Positions 32,450 to 43,599 of a stretch of 64,000 nt of DNA are shown in pieces (positions within the stretch are counted from its first letter, which is position 1; every line of letters starts with the position of its first letter). A program made the position numbers and the translations under genes. Source of the stretch: Heloderma charlesbogerti (Eukaryota > Chordata > Lepidosauria > Squamata > Helodermatidae); the NCBI GenBank assembly GCA_026122225.1, contig JANEZZ010000728.1:3596001-3660000 (forward strand), in the 5' to 3' direction. The notes under the pieces are model-generated. The model was given only the letters and a program-made list of their open reading frames with translations, searched no databases and was not told the DNA's origin.

Positions 32450-33750
32450 TCATTGTGTGTTCATCTAGTCCAGCATTATTTACCCTGACTGGCAGTAGTT
32501 CTCAGGCAGAGGTTTTTCACGTCACCTACTAGCTATCATACTAACTGGAGATGCCAGGGAGGGATCTCCTTTTTTATCCAGTCTAGCATCCCCACCTGTC
32601 TATCATGCAGCAGAATCAGGTAAGAATAAATTGGTACAGTTGTAAAGTGGTAGAATGGTCTGTACCATGGCTGAGTGCCATGTTGGCTCACATATGCAAA
32701 ATACTCAGTGCAAGTATAAATCTAGTGCAGGAGTGAGTTTGCTGGGCTAGAACCTTTCATTTTGATGTGCTAGTCTTTTACCTGTAGAGAGTTTTTTTCC
32801 CCCTTTACATAAAAAATGGCATCTCCCACTTGCAATCTGAAATGGTGCAGTCCATCCCATCTCAGGGTTCTACCACCTCATTCTGCTGCAAGTGTAGACC
32901 AGTCATAGTAAATCGACTTTGATGTCTCATTGCTATCTTAAATTCAACATATCCAAGACTGAAATATTTATCTTTCCTCCCAAAGCCTTCCTCTCTTTGA
33001 TTGCTGTCCATATCCATTGTCAACATCACCATCTACCCTTTTGACCGGGCATGCATCCTTGATTTTTTATCTTTTATTTCTACATAGCTATTACATGCCA
33101 CATTCAGTACGTTGTGACTTTGCTTCAGCCTGTACAACATGGCAGTAATCCATCCATTTGTTTCTTCGCTAAATTTCTGGTTCATGATCTAGTCTGCCTT
33201 GACTACTTCAGTCTTCTCTATGACCTTTTGCTAGCACACCTCAGTCCTCTCACTTCTTTCTTTAATTCCACTGCCATAGTAATTCACCTTTCCCCATCAC
33301 TCTGATGCGCATGATCGCAGCATGGTTAACAAACCCCGTTGTGCATGCCAGTCAGATTTCCCTAATTACCCTCGCTGGCGTGGCTGGTGACCCTGGTGAC
33401 ATGGCTTGGGGGGGAGGGCAGCAACCCTCAAATAACCCAACAACAGCCCGTGTGCTATTTGACCAAACTGCAATTGTGCGAAATGGGCCAATGTGAAACC
33501 TCTCCTCAAATCCTGTCTCCTATCATACATAACACAAATTTCTTGTCCTTACTTTTAAATATCTCCACAGCCTTAAGCCACCTGCTGAACATTCAGACTC
33601 ATTGATTTCAATGGGTCTCCTCTAAGCATGACTAAATCTGGATCCAACCTATTGAATTACATGCTGAACAGAACATGAAAATAATGCATTGGAAAGGAAC
33701 TTTTAAAATCTGAAGTGATTTTCATGCTTCTTTCTGTGTTTTCTGCACAG
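32450..33750. other. SLC9A2 intron 5, remaining part
   Basis: No exon. Near 33595-33655 there is a half copy of a short repeat (TTTCAATGGGTCTCCTCTAA, AATCTGGATCCAACC) also seen near 46223-46302 and 59300-59420. It ends in the acceptor TTCTGCACAG. Confidence 0.45.
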
Positions 33751-33840
33751 GGAATAACAATCCGCCCACTGGTGGAATTTCTTGATGTTAAAAGATCAAA
33801 TAAAAAGCAACCAGCTGTCAGTGAGGAAATTTACTGTCGG
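33751..33840 (+). CDS. SLC9A2: SLC9A2 exon 6: end of membrane domain
   Basis: Thirty codons, phase 0 at both ends, acceptor TTTTCTGCACAG, donor CGG|GTATGT. It encodes [19 protein letters not shown] and VSEEIYCR, the junction from the last helix to the cytoplasmic tail. TIRPLV is nearly invariant in NHE1-5. Confidence 0.95.
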
Positions 33841-34069
33841 GTATGTTTGCAGTTCTGGGTGCATAGTATACCACTGGGATATGCATTGAAATTTTATTTT
33901 AATAGCTGCATGTTTCTTCTTCAGTAGGAAATAATTAAATAATTAAGTCTTTGCATCATGTAAGCAGTGTACTTGTTACATAAATGTATTGTTCATTGTA
34001 AGAAGCTTTGTATTTTATATCAGCACGTCTCTGATGCTCTTGTCTGCTTTCTCTTTGCTATTTTTAATC

Positions 34070-34910
34070 TATTTATTCATAATATTTATAACCCAAAGTA
34101 TTTATAATTGTAGAGCTGATTCCTTCACAACGTGATGTACACAAAAAGATACAATAGATATATCAGAGTCATCGGAAAACTGTTCTGAATCATACAAGAT
34201 AATTTATGGTTTTAATTAAAGGCAGCAGTGAAAAGTCTTCAAGGCCTGTTTAAACGTCTCTACCATAGGGGCAAATTGAAAGTCAATTGAAAAGGAGTTC
34301 AATTGAAAGTCGATTGAAAAGGAGTTCCACTGTTGTGGGGCCACCACCAAGAAGACCTTGCTTCTTGTGCTTGCCAACCTACCTGATCTTACTGAATCAT
34401 GATCTCTGAACCTTAGTACATGGGCAGGAACATATGGGTGAAGGCAGACCTTCAGATAATATGGTCTCAAACCATTTCGGCTTTAAAGGGTAACACTAAC
34501 ACTTTGAATTGTGCCCTGAAATGTACCAGTGTAATTGGTGCAACATCAGCGTTAAACGTTCAGACTTTTGGCGTCAACCAGCATCCAGGCAGTCGCATTT
34601 TGCACCAGCTGCAGCTATGAGACTGTCTTCAAAGGCAGCCCCACATAAAGTGCAATACAGTCGTCCAGTTTAGAGGTAACTAGTGCATGGGTAACAGAGG
34701 CAGCTCCAGCTGCTCCAGATAGGGCCACAGCTGGTGTACAAGCCTGAGTTATATAAGGCATGCCTGGTCATTGTCTCTATCTGGGCTACTCCAGAGAGGA
34801 ATAAGTTCAGGAGCACCTGCAGGCTATGCAGTGGGTCCTTCAAGGCAGGTACTACCCTATCCAGGACCAGTTTCACATCACCCCAGATCACGCGAAGATG
34901 TTCTACAGTA
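34070..34910. repeat. old LINE-derived repeat, antisense-like
   Basis: Contains AAGTCTTCAAGGCCTGTTTA, GTTGTGGGGCCACCACCAAG and AACACTTTGAATTGTGCCCT, and then GCTGGTGTACAAGCCTGAGT. The block around CACTTTGAATT-G-CCC recurs at 63645-63900. It looks like the internal/3' part of an L2- or CR1-type LINE with about 41 bases locally repeated near 34268-34330 (GTTCAATTGAAAGTC-ATTGAAAAGGA). Family not assigned. Confidence 0.45.
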
Positions 34911-35003
34911 GGTCTCAGTGGTAGAATGAGGCTTCTGTTAGGGCCACATGTAGGAACAAACTATTGCACAAACACAAGTAATGAATCTGTTTCTACATTT
35001 TAG

Positions 35004-35074
35004 TTCTTTGATCATGTGAAGGCTGGCATTGAAGATGTGTGTGGACACTGGGGTCACAACTTTTGGAGAGATAA
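35004..35074 (+). CDS. SLC9A2: SLC9A2 exon 7: CHP-binding region, first part
   Basis: Acceptor CTACATTTTAG, donor AA|GTAAGT, 23 codons plus two bases of Lys. It encodes FFDHVKAGIEDVCGHWGHNF and WRD. In NHE1 the equivalent juxtamembrane helix binds calcineurin-homologous protein (CHP), an obligate cofactor. The CGHWGHNFWRD signature is intact. Confidence 0.95.
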
Positions 35075-35599
35075 GTAAGTAGATTATTGAAACCCTGTTG
35101 AAGAACTAAGGGAGAAGGTCAGCCAGATTCCTTATTTCAGTATTTACATTCTGATATTTGTAATTCCATAAAATATTACTTTGAGTGGCTCTATTTAAGG
35201 ATGAATTATTTTTAGCAAATCTGACTACTAAATATCTAATTAATTTAGGCTGCATTGCTACATACATTTACCTGGGAATAAGTTCCATTAAACTCAGTAT
35301 GTCTTACTTCTTCGACATGCATAGGGTCGCGCTGTTAAGCTGTTAGTTCTCTGTCTCACTTCTGACTTGTCCTGTCTTCCACCTGTCTAATGTCCTGTCC
35401 TGTCTTCCACCTGTCTTCATGAATTCAAAACTTGACTTTATTTAGAAACAATTTTTTTAAAATCCTATGTTCAAGATACAATTGCTTGCTAATGTTCACA
35501 GAGAAATCTGCTGAGCCTTCAGTTCAACCATGGAGCCATTCTAGTTTATATGTGTTTACAACACAAACTAATCATCACCATTGCTTTTACTCCTGAAAG
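35075..35599. other. SLC9A2 intron 7
   Basis: About 525 bases. It contains a copy of the short AATCCTRTGCAY-type repeat near 35248-35335 (CATTTACCTGGGAATAAGTT) and a local repeat of TGTCTTCCACCTGTCT near 35373-35418. Confidence 0.55.
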
Positions 35600-35761
35600 G
35601 TTTTTGAAATTTGACAAGAAGTACTTGCGAAGACTTCTAATTAGGGAAAGTCAGCCTAAATCAAGTATAGTTTCCCTGTACAAGAAACTTGAAATAAAGC
35701 ATGCCATTGAGATGGCAGAGAGTGGAATGATAAGCACAGTGCCATCTCTATCTTCTCTCAT
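35600..35761 (+). CDS. SLC9A2: SLC9A2 exon 8: CHP-binding region and regulatory tail
   Basis: Acceptor CTGAAAG, donor T|GTAAGT at 35762. It starts with one base completing Lys and ends after two bases of an Ile codon. It encodes [20 protein letters not shown], then [20 protein letters not shown] and [13 protein letters not shown]. It continues the CHP-binding helix and then the basic, lipid-interacting membrane-proximal tail by family analogy. Confidence 0.95.
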
Positions 35762-36352
35762 GTAAGTAGAGGGGGTATGGACTAATATCATTGCCATTTT
35801 GTATCTTGGTAGAGTTATGATTTCACATGCAGACAGAGAATTTGCCTTGAAGTTTGCATTCTACCACTGCCTAATAATAGGCAATTGCACATGTATGGTA
35901 TTTTCTGCATTTAGGGCTGGAAGGACTTATACTGATATTTTGATAATATTAGCATTGATTTTATTTATTTATTTATTTACATTTAATTGATTGAGTAATG
36001 TGTTGAAAAGCAGATTCTCAACTAAAACATATTTAATCAATTGACAGCCATGCCAACAATTAATTTGAACTACATTCTGCAATGTTTATACTTGAAAGAA
36101 CCTGTGGCTTAACACTAGGGCTGTGCACCACTTCAATCCGAAGCCTGAATAACGAGACAAAGCGGTCTGATTCGGAGGTGCCTCGTCACGATCAGGAGCA
36201 GATCAGAATAGCAAAGAGGCACCCCCAAAGCGAAGCAGCTCATGAATGGGGCGCCTCGTCTGCCTTGGAGATTTGTAGCTTTGCCTATGCCTTCTGAGCA
36301 GCCCTGACAGGCTGTCTCCAAAATGTATCAACTTGTCAAAGATCATGCGGAG

Positions 36353-36480
36353 GGAGAGGAGGAGGGAGGGGGGAAGGGAGAGGAGGCGGAGGTGCCAGAT
36401 GTATCAATTTGAGACAGAACCAGCCATGGGGAGGGGCAGCAGATGAGGGAGGGGGGAAGGGGAAGGGAGGGGGGAATGAG
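36353..36480 (+). repeat. G/A-rich low-complexity stretch
   Basis: Purine-rich (GGGAGGGGGGAAGGGAGAGG and similar) inside the hAT-like element. No gene. Confidence 0.8.
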
Positions 36481-37158
36481 CTTTGCTGGGAGTCAGCCAT
36501 CATTTGCTCACTGTAAGAGAGGTGGTGTTACTGGAGAGGAGTTATTTGGCTAGAGCAGTGGTGTCCAAAGTGGGGTGCACGCATCCCAGTGGTTGAGCAA
36601 GATGATCCATTGGGGTGCATGAGCCACCTGATAACTGAGCAGCCTCCCGCTGCCCTAACGAGCTGCCATTGTGTGCAGTGATGGTGGTGGTGGCAGCAGC
36701 AGCAGGATGGGATGGGAGCCAGGAGGGAAGATCCATGGCATTTCTCTCTCGGCTCCAGTCCTATCCTGTGTCCGCTGTGGTCACCAAGAGCAACTGCACC
36801 AGGCTCTGCCAGGCACAGCAGAGGAAGCTGTGGCACCTGAGCAGCTGGCATCCTGTCAAAGGAGAGCGGGAAGATTAACCATTTGGCAGAACGAAGCTGA
36901 GAAGAAAGCGTGTGCTATGACAGCTATGTCTCCCCACCCCACCCTTCTGTAATAGGTTTACCGTTCATTCTTGTTGTTTGTTCATTTAAAAAACCAGAAA
37001 ATTTCACTGTAGTTGCTTATTTCGCCCCACCCCACCTTTTCAATTCTCTCTCAACCATTAGTTTGTCCTTACTTTGATTCTGTGTGTGTGTGTGTGTGTA
37101 TAATCTTTCCTTTCCTTGTTCTTGGCTCCGTTCCACCATGGCCCTTCTCAATTCCTGT

Positions 37159-37606
37159 ATTCCTTCTAGGGATGGCGGAGAAATCCGCCACGGACTCCAA
37201 TGAGGCTAGATTCTTTAGAATCTGGCCCCCTGGAGTCCATGGCAGAACGGACTGCTCCCCCCCCACCACCCCCAAAATCCTCCCTGGACGGACTCTACCT
37301 GCTGCCAGCCAGCCTGGGTCCATCTGCTGCTGCTGCCCTGGACTGCAGATGCAAATGGCGTCTGGTATAGCCGACGCCATTTGCATCCCTACTCTTTGCC
37401 ATGATAGCCTACGTAAAAATTTACGTACTCTATCACCGGATGGCATTTGTGGCTGCAGCCTGGCAGCGGACGGAAGTCTGGCTGTGGATGGGCCCGGCTG
37501 GCGGCTCCGCGGACTTGCCGTGGAACGGAGCTGGCCAGGGAGCTCCTACCCCCACGGACACCCAGACCGGAAAGGTAAGTGGGTTTTGTACACCCCTAAT
37601 TCCTTC
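37159..37606. mobile_element. hAT-type palindromic element, copy 3, short and diverged
   Basis: The element proper is 37167-37598 (432 bp). The exact 8-bp duplication ATTCCTTC lies at 37159-37166 and 37599-37606. Ends are TAGGGATG and CACCCCTA. Compared with copies 1 and 2 it keeps a GCAAATGGCG-GCCATTTGC stem near 37351-37387, the TAGCCTACGTAAAAATTTACGTA stem near 37408, and outward splice-donor-like sites (plus, AAAG|GTAAGT at 37575; minus, GCAG|GTAGAG at 37293-37298). It lacks the large central stem. It is nested inside the 36116-38676 element. Confidence 0.82.
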
Positions 37607-38922
37607 CCTTCCCATTTTTGATCTCTTTCCCCTTTTTTAAAAAAAATATATTAAAAAAAACCCTTTCTCTTCTGTTAGGATTATAGTTAGTCCCCTCCCA
37701 CCGCTTTCTTGTAGTTTAGTGTTTGCTTTTCTTTTGCTGTTGTGTGTCTGTGTATGTGCTTGTGCTGTGTGGACAAGCAAACAGCATGTGTCAAAAGACT
37801 ACATGCCATTCACATTTCCAAAAACAGTGGGCAAAGCACTACACACATTAACAGCTATTATTTAAATAATATAATACTACACTGTGTGTGGCAAAGCAAG
37901 CAAGCCCAATATAAGGCATCTTCAGGGTCTTGGCAGGGGCAGAGGTGGGGGAGGTGGTGCTGTGCCCTCCTGGCAGGGTTGCTGTGTTGCTTCCTGCCTA
38001 CCAGCCAGGGTTTTCCCAGGCAATTCAGCCAAAGAGACCCTGAGGTTATTGACTGTGAATAGGAAAGTAGTACTAGTGGAAAGGAGTTATTTGCACTTCA
38101 AAGAAACCTACAGCAGAGTTTAGGGATAGTGACCTCTTCACTGCTTCAACACCTAACTTTATTATCCCTTTATGATCTTTGGTTTCAATTTCTGAGAACA
38201 GCACATTACCTGTGCCTAGCACAAAAACCCCTGGGCCAAACTGTCTGAGATTTGGTGGGTGGGATGTTGTCCAGGGTGCTGTGCATTCCCCAATTTTCAT
38301 GCACTTCTGTGCAGTCAGTGAAAAATTACAGTTCTTTGAGAGATTTCCTTGCAAAAATCAAATTTCACCTGCACCTAGCACAAAAACTAGTGGGCCAAAC
38401 TGAGATTTAGCAGGTGGCATGCCCTCCAAGGGGGCTGAGACTTCCCCAAATTCGATGTATTTATCATGAAAACTGAAAAAGGTATGGCCATTTGTGTTTT
38501 CCCATGCAAGTCAATGGGAAAATGCCAAAAATGAGTGATTCAGATATCTGAATATTGCTTCATATTTGAGTTGAAGCGGATGGGGTCCGAATTGATCCAA
38601 AAGAAAGTGGCACCACTTCGGAAGATCCAAAGCGGCATTCGAAGCAAAGGGGTGGGTGGGTCCGTGCACAGCCCTATTTAACATTATTCAGGAAAATTGA
38701 GGATGTTGCTTGTATTCTATCTACTTACTTACATTCTGAGCAATTTGAGGAGACGTGCAAAGTTAAAGTCAGAGAGCTAGGATTTAAAAAACAGAAATTT
38801 AAGAAATTATGGGCACATTTTTCTCCCTCCAAAATGCTGTTTTATAACCTAGGGCAAGTATAATTCATAGTATTACAAGTTATTACATATTTAGCTCTAT
38901 ATTTTATTTTATCTTGCAACAG

Positions 38923-39025
38923 TGAACATCAAGAAGAAGAAAAAAAAATAAGTCCTTTTTATCCTGGCCAGACGGATGATATAAGAGATATTTTAACAAA
39001 GAATCTCTATCAAATACGACAGAGA
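38923..39025 (+). CDS. SLC9A2: SLC9A2 exon 9: cytoplasmic tail
   Basis: Acceptor TCTTGCAACAG, donor AGA|GTAAGT. One base completes Ile, then 34 codons to phase 0. It encodes EHQEEEKKISPFYPGQTDDI and RDILTKNLYQIRQR. The start is more variable than the rest, while the DDIRDIL-KNLYQIRQR helix is characteristic of NHE2/NHE4 tails. A run of nine A at 38940-38948 lies within the coding sequence. Confidence 0.92.
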
Positions 39026-39116
39026 GTAAGTAGAAAACAGTATTAATGGAACACCCTGTTGTGAATATATCTAGTTCCTCAGCTGGTGATGTTTTTTCTC
39101 CCCTATTAAAAGCACT

Positions 39117-39205
39117 AGGATGCCATCCTAAGCAAGCTTACTTGGAAGTAATTTCCATTAAAATCAGTGGGACTTGCCTCCAAGCAAATGTATTTAGGAT
39201 TAGTG
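39117..39205. repeat. short repeat, AATCCTRTGCAY family
   Basis: GGATGCCATCCTAAGCAAGC and CTTACTTGGAAGTAATTTCC pair imperfectly with GTGGGACTTGCCTCCAAGCA and TTTAGGATTAG. Confidence 0.5.
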
Positions 39206-39307
39206 TATAAGAAAGCTGATGAATAAACATGGTGAAGGCAAAGAAATATGAGAAGTTGTACTTCTGTCTTTACAAAAGTACTGAAAAGGAGTTTGCAGCA
39301 GCCTATT

Positions 39308-39615
39308 GCAGCTTTCCCCAACCTAGTACCCTCCAGATGCTTAGGACCATCTGCCAGAATTGCTGACCACTGGCCAGACTGGCAGGGCTAATTTATACCA
39401 TATATGTAAAGGGAAGAGTGGTTTAAAATAGTTCCATACTCCAGTTATTCTTAAGAGGACTCCGTAAGGTAGACCATTATGTAAACTGGGGGTGGGCAAT
39501 GCGTGACTCTCCAGATTATTTTGGCCTACAACTCCCATCAGCTCTAGCCAGCATAGCTAATGGTAAGGGATGATGGAACTGTATGCCAAAACATTTGGAA
39601 GGCCACAAGTTGACC
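39308..39615. repeat. two foldback MITE remnants, CCAGATGTTTTGG family
   Basis: A half copy at 39308-39385 (GCTTTCCCCAACCTAGTACC) and a nearly whole hairpin at 39488-39615 (CTCCAGATTATTTTGGCCTA against GCCAAAACATTTGGAAGGCC). Confidence 0.6.
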
Positions 39616-41317
39616 ACCTGTGATGTAAACTGTGGCTGATTGTGATCATCACATTGCCGATCCTGTTATTTAAACTGAAATGTTATCACCCGCAGTTTCT
39701 AGTGCATAAATACATTCCTACCTAATATATCCCACTGCATTTCCCTGCAATCATAGATTAGGAAATATCTCAATGGATAATTTTCTAGTTCATGTCCCTG
39801 TTTGTGTGATATCTTGGCTGTTAATGGTGTACATAGTGGCAATGACTCGGGGCCAGCACCAGATTCCAGTGGGTCATCGGCATAGTGCTGCCAATGGGCC
39901 CCATACCTGCCAGCTGCCAAGGCTGCCTGCCAAAGCCACTCACCTGCTACCAAGGCACCGTCACCCACCCACCCCACTCCTGAAGCAGAGCCCCCTCCCA
40001 CCCAAGCCCCCACTCACTCACCTGCCAAAGCCCACTTCCTGCCCCCAAACCAATCAGATGTTGCCTTTGGAGGGGGGACGGCCAATGAGGGCACAGGAGT
40101 GGCAGAGGGACAGTGTTTTTGCCACTCCTGTGTCCTTATTGGCCATCCTTATCAAAGGCAGCGCCTGACTGGTTCAGACCACTGCTACTCAAATATGAGG
40201 TTAAAACATTTTTTACTTGGAAATGGAGAAGTGCTTGTCTGGTTGGCTGCTGCACTCCTTTTTGCCAGCAGGCCCAGCTGGGCAAATCGTAGTAGTAAGA
40301 CAGATATAGGAGGAAGAGTAGCGTCTGCTGCAGTCCAGCCCTGGCAGGGGTAGAGCTGGGCAGGGGTGGTCTCTTTTGAACCTCTGGGCGCTCGACAGCT
40401 GCCCAACCACGCTGACCCCTGACTCTGCCCTGCAATGAGTTATTTATTCATATACATAAATTTATATCCAATCATAACAGGGAAGTTTACAATTATAATG
40501 TACAAATTTACATTTTCAAAAAAGGAAGAAATTTATACCCCAAAGCAAGGCTTTCCATAAAGACCCCCATGTATTTTGCAGGAACACAGAGAAGAGTTTG
40601 CAGTACTTACAGAGGTCACAAGCTCCCAACAACTGTCAGTCTTTCAGCTAGTGGGTGAGGCTATTGTATCACTGATCTCCATCACTCCTTGTTGGATTTC
40701 TTGCAGTAGCTGTTGGCCCACTGGTTGCTGGATGGAATCCAGCTATGTTGTGCCTTGGTCTTTCTTCCAGAGAAACTGCCAATAATGATGGAGTTCTACA
40801 CAGTGGGCTCAGTGATATGTAGCATAGCTCCTGTTGGACAGATGCATTTATGTTCTGGGCTTGGGTTCTTGCATGCTGGAAGGTGAGGAAGCCCTTTCAG
40901 TGAACAGACCATGCAAGAGGAAATAGCAGCTTCCCACATTCGGGTTGAACACACTGTGAAGTTCTTTGTCTTTCTCTGAGAGGCAGAAAGAACTATCTAT
41001 GTGCTGTATCTTGTTCATCAAAGCTCTTGGGGTTGTATAATTTTTGTGCAGAGTATTGGCATTGGTGAAATTTAAAACTCTTAGTTCTGATATGTATAAG
41101 TAAATTATGGAATCAAAGAAAGCTGTCAAAAATAACAGATGACTGAATAAGCATTAAGTTACACACAGGTTGTGCATCTGTTTTAAATGTTATGCTAGTT
41201 TGAATGTTGTTTGTGAGATTTCTTAAAGCAATATGGATGCATTTTGTGCCTCTGTACCACCTACTGTGTTAATATAATTTTAGAAATATAGCTGTGGGTT
41301 GTTATTTTTGGTTTCAG
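39616..41317. other. SLC9A2 intron 9, remaining part
   Basis: Includes a C-rich stretch near 39955-40060 and a SINE/LINE-tail-like TTATTTATTCATATACATAA near 40440. No exon or RNA gene seen. It ends in the acceptor TTTGGTTTCAG. Confidence 0.45.
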
Positions 41318-41443
41318 GCTCCATCATACAACAGATATAGTCTAGCTGAAGACGCAAATGAAAAACAGGCCAAAGAAATTTTGATTCGTCGCCGACACAG
41401 CCTGAGGGAGAGCATTAGGAAGAGCAACAGCTTGTCAAGATCG
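41318..41443 (+). CDS. SLC9A2: SLC9A2 exon 10: cytoplasmic tail with PKA-like site
   Basis: Acceptor TTTTTGGTTTCAG, donor TCG|GTACTT, 42 codons, phase 0 at both ends. It encodes [20 protein letters not shown] and [26 protein letters not shown] fits the PKA consensus R-R-x-S and lies in a strongly basic patch conserved in NHE2. Whether it is phosphorylated is not shown here. The donor lacks the +4 A and is weaker than the others. Confidence 0.92.
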
Positions 41444-41602
41444 GTACTTGTATTTTATAATACATTTTCTTATGAAGTTGACTAAGTAATGTATTATATT
41501 GTGTTGTTGGAACAACACGGTGAGGCCACTAAGAGGTTTTCAGTGGACGGACGGACCCAGTAGCTGTGGTTTCTTTTACATGAGCACACAGGCAGACAAT
41601 TT

Positions 41603-42366
41603 CTTGTTCAGTTAAGTCATGTCCAACTCTTCGTGACCCCATGGACACCATAGCACGCCAGGCTTTCCTGTTCTCTGCTCTCTCCCAGAGTGTGCTCAAG
41701 TTCATATTCATTGCATCCGTGATGCTATCTAGCCATCTCATCCTCTGCCGTCCCCTTCTCCTTTTGCCTTCAATCTTCCCCAGCATCAGGGTCTTTTCCA
41801 GTGAGTCTTCTCTTTGCATTAGGTGGCCAAAATACTTGAGCTTCAGTTTCAGTATCTGTCCTTCCAATGAGCGCTCAGGGTTGATTTCCTTTAGGATGGA
41901 CTGATTTGACCTCCTTGCAGTCCAGGGGACTCGTAAGAGTCTTCTCCAGCACCACAGTTCGAAAGCATCAATTCTTTGGCGCTCAGCCTTCCTTATAGTC
42001 CAGCTTTCACAGCCATACATTACTACTGGGAAAACCATAGCTTTGATTAGATGGACCTTCATCGGCAAGGTGATATCTCTGCTTCTTACTATGCTGTCTA
42101 GGTCTGCCATAGCTTTCCTCCCAAGGAGCAAGCGTCTTTTAATTCCATGGCTACAGTCACTGTCTGCGGTGATCATGGAGCGCAAGAAAATAAAATCTGT
42201 CACTGCTTCCATTTCTTCCCCTTCTATATGCCAGGATGTGATGGAGCCAGATGCCATGATCTTTTTATGTCAGGAAGTGATGGGGCCAGATGCCATGATC
42301 TTCGTTTTTTTAATGTTGAGTTTCAAACCAGCTTTTGCACTCCCCACTTTCACCCTCAACAAGATG
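41603..42366 (-). mobile_element. BovB LINE 3' fragment, copy C
   Basis: Antisense 5'-truncated BovB. The - strand shows the end of the reverse transcriptase domain and the C-terminal part in one frame (RRLLLGRKAMADLDSIVRS, FELWCWRRLLRVPW, LKYFGHLMQREDSLEKTLML). It keeps the ATTAAAAGACGC text intact where copies A and B have lost two bases. Near its 5' end about 30 bases (GATGCCATGATCTT on the + strand) are duplicated at 42233-42262 and 42273-42302. Confidence 0.9.
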
Positions 42367-43267
42367 GTTTCAGGGTTTGGCTGAAAAGCATTGAGATTTC
42401 TATGGCTCTAGATTGTCCTTGATGAAATTTTGTTGTGTTCTTGGCTACAGCATATATGCCAAAGACTACCTAATTTAAATAGTATCCCTCCCACCAATCT
42501 AGCAGTTGTGCTTCGAAGAGTGGCTTTTCACACTGTTTTGTACTTTAGTACAAGAAGAATACAAAAGAAATGGCTGCCACCTCAGTTGTGAGAGACACAT
42601 GTGCATATATTTCCACTTTCTCTTTTAAGATGTATGGAAGTGGGGCCAAATCCTTCCCTACCTGTAGCTTCTGCTTACTTTAAACCAGGGCCCAGCCTCT
42701 CTTCTTCACCCTGCCTAATTTCAAGCAATTAGGCTTGAAAAAGGTATTCCTAATGGTAGCTTGGGGGCAATTTGGCAAGCTGGGTCACAACTGGGGAGGA
42801 TGGATTAACCCTCCCCCCTTCATGCATTGTGACCCCACACACACGCACCCCAAATTGCTCCCCGATGCTGCAGTTAGGCTTGGAAAACCATTGAAGCCAA
42901 TGGAAAGCTTTTTCCAAGCCTAATTGCAACAGCAGGAGAGAGGGGATCTTCACGTGTCTGATGTGTGAGAATGGGTGTTATGTGCATTGTGTGTGATGTG
43001 TGAAAGTGTCTGTGTGTAAATGAAATGGTGTGTGCTGTGTTTTTACATGTATGAAATGAATGTGTGTGTGTGTGTGTAAAAGTGTGTGAGCGCTTTGACC
43101 CTGCACAACTCTGGCATCTAAAGAGAAAACTAACACATTATAACATGTATTTTATACTCTTGCATCTGTACCCAAATACAGAATGTTGTATGAGAAGCTG
43201 CACTAAGACACAGCGTGCATATATTCACTTTGCTTGTATGTAACACATTTTATGCTTATTTCTGCAG
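42367..43267. other. SLC9A2 intron 10, remaining part
   Basis: A (GT)n-rich interval at about 42960-43090. Otherwise nothing identified. Ends in the acceptor TATTTCTGCAG. Confidence 0.5.
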
Positions 43268-43358
43268 GTGGCCACTAAAGCACCACGTTATCTATCACTG
43301 CCTAAAAACGCTAAACTAGCTGAGAAAGTACGGAAAAGGAATCAGTCTTCTTTCAAAG
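43268..43358 (+). CDS. SLC9A2: SLC9A2 exon 11: cytoplasmic tail
   Basis: Acceptor TTTCTGCAG, donor G|GTAATA, 30 codons plus one base. It encodes VATKAPRYLSLPKNAKLAEK and VRKRNQSSFK. RYLSLPKN is the recognisable NHE2 tail motif. The segment before it is shorter and more diverged than I recall from mammals. Confidence 0.9.
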
Positions 43359-43599
43359 GTAATACAGTTTTGGAATATAAAGAAGAGTGAATTGTTCAGC
43401 AGGCTTTACTGATCTGGTTACCTGGGAAAGGAACAAAAATGTCAGATAGGGACTTGAAGAGGTTTCTTATGTCCTAGAGAATCCCTCCCCACCATACGAA
43501 CAGACTCATTTTATATGCAGCGCATGCCGAGGATGTATATATGTGAGATACTTGAGAGTGATGTTTGTGTACTTGAGTATACAGTTGCATATTGTTGTA

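Larger units (their letters stand above)
36108..38684. mobile_element. hAT-like element with TAGGGCTGTGCAC ends
   Basis: The element proper is 36116-38676 (2561 bp). Left end TAGGGCTGTGCACC and right end GTGCACAGCCCTA are inverted repeats of 13 bases. Flanks CTTAACAC and TTTAACAT agree at 6 of 8 positions, a decayed 8-bp duplication. Subterminal parts share TTCGGAAG/TTCGGAGG-type words. Inside there is a tandem pair of about 155 bases (ACCTGTGCCTAGCACAAAAA near 38208 and ACCTGCACCTAGCACAAAAA near 38367) and the nested copy 3 element at 37167. No transposase frame was recognised. Confidence 0.7.

Noticed and set aside
37013..37621. 202-codon ORF
   Set aside because: It runs across the boundary of the nested hAT-type copy 3 and its host element, with no protein family features.
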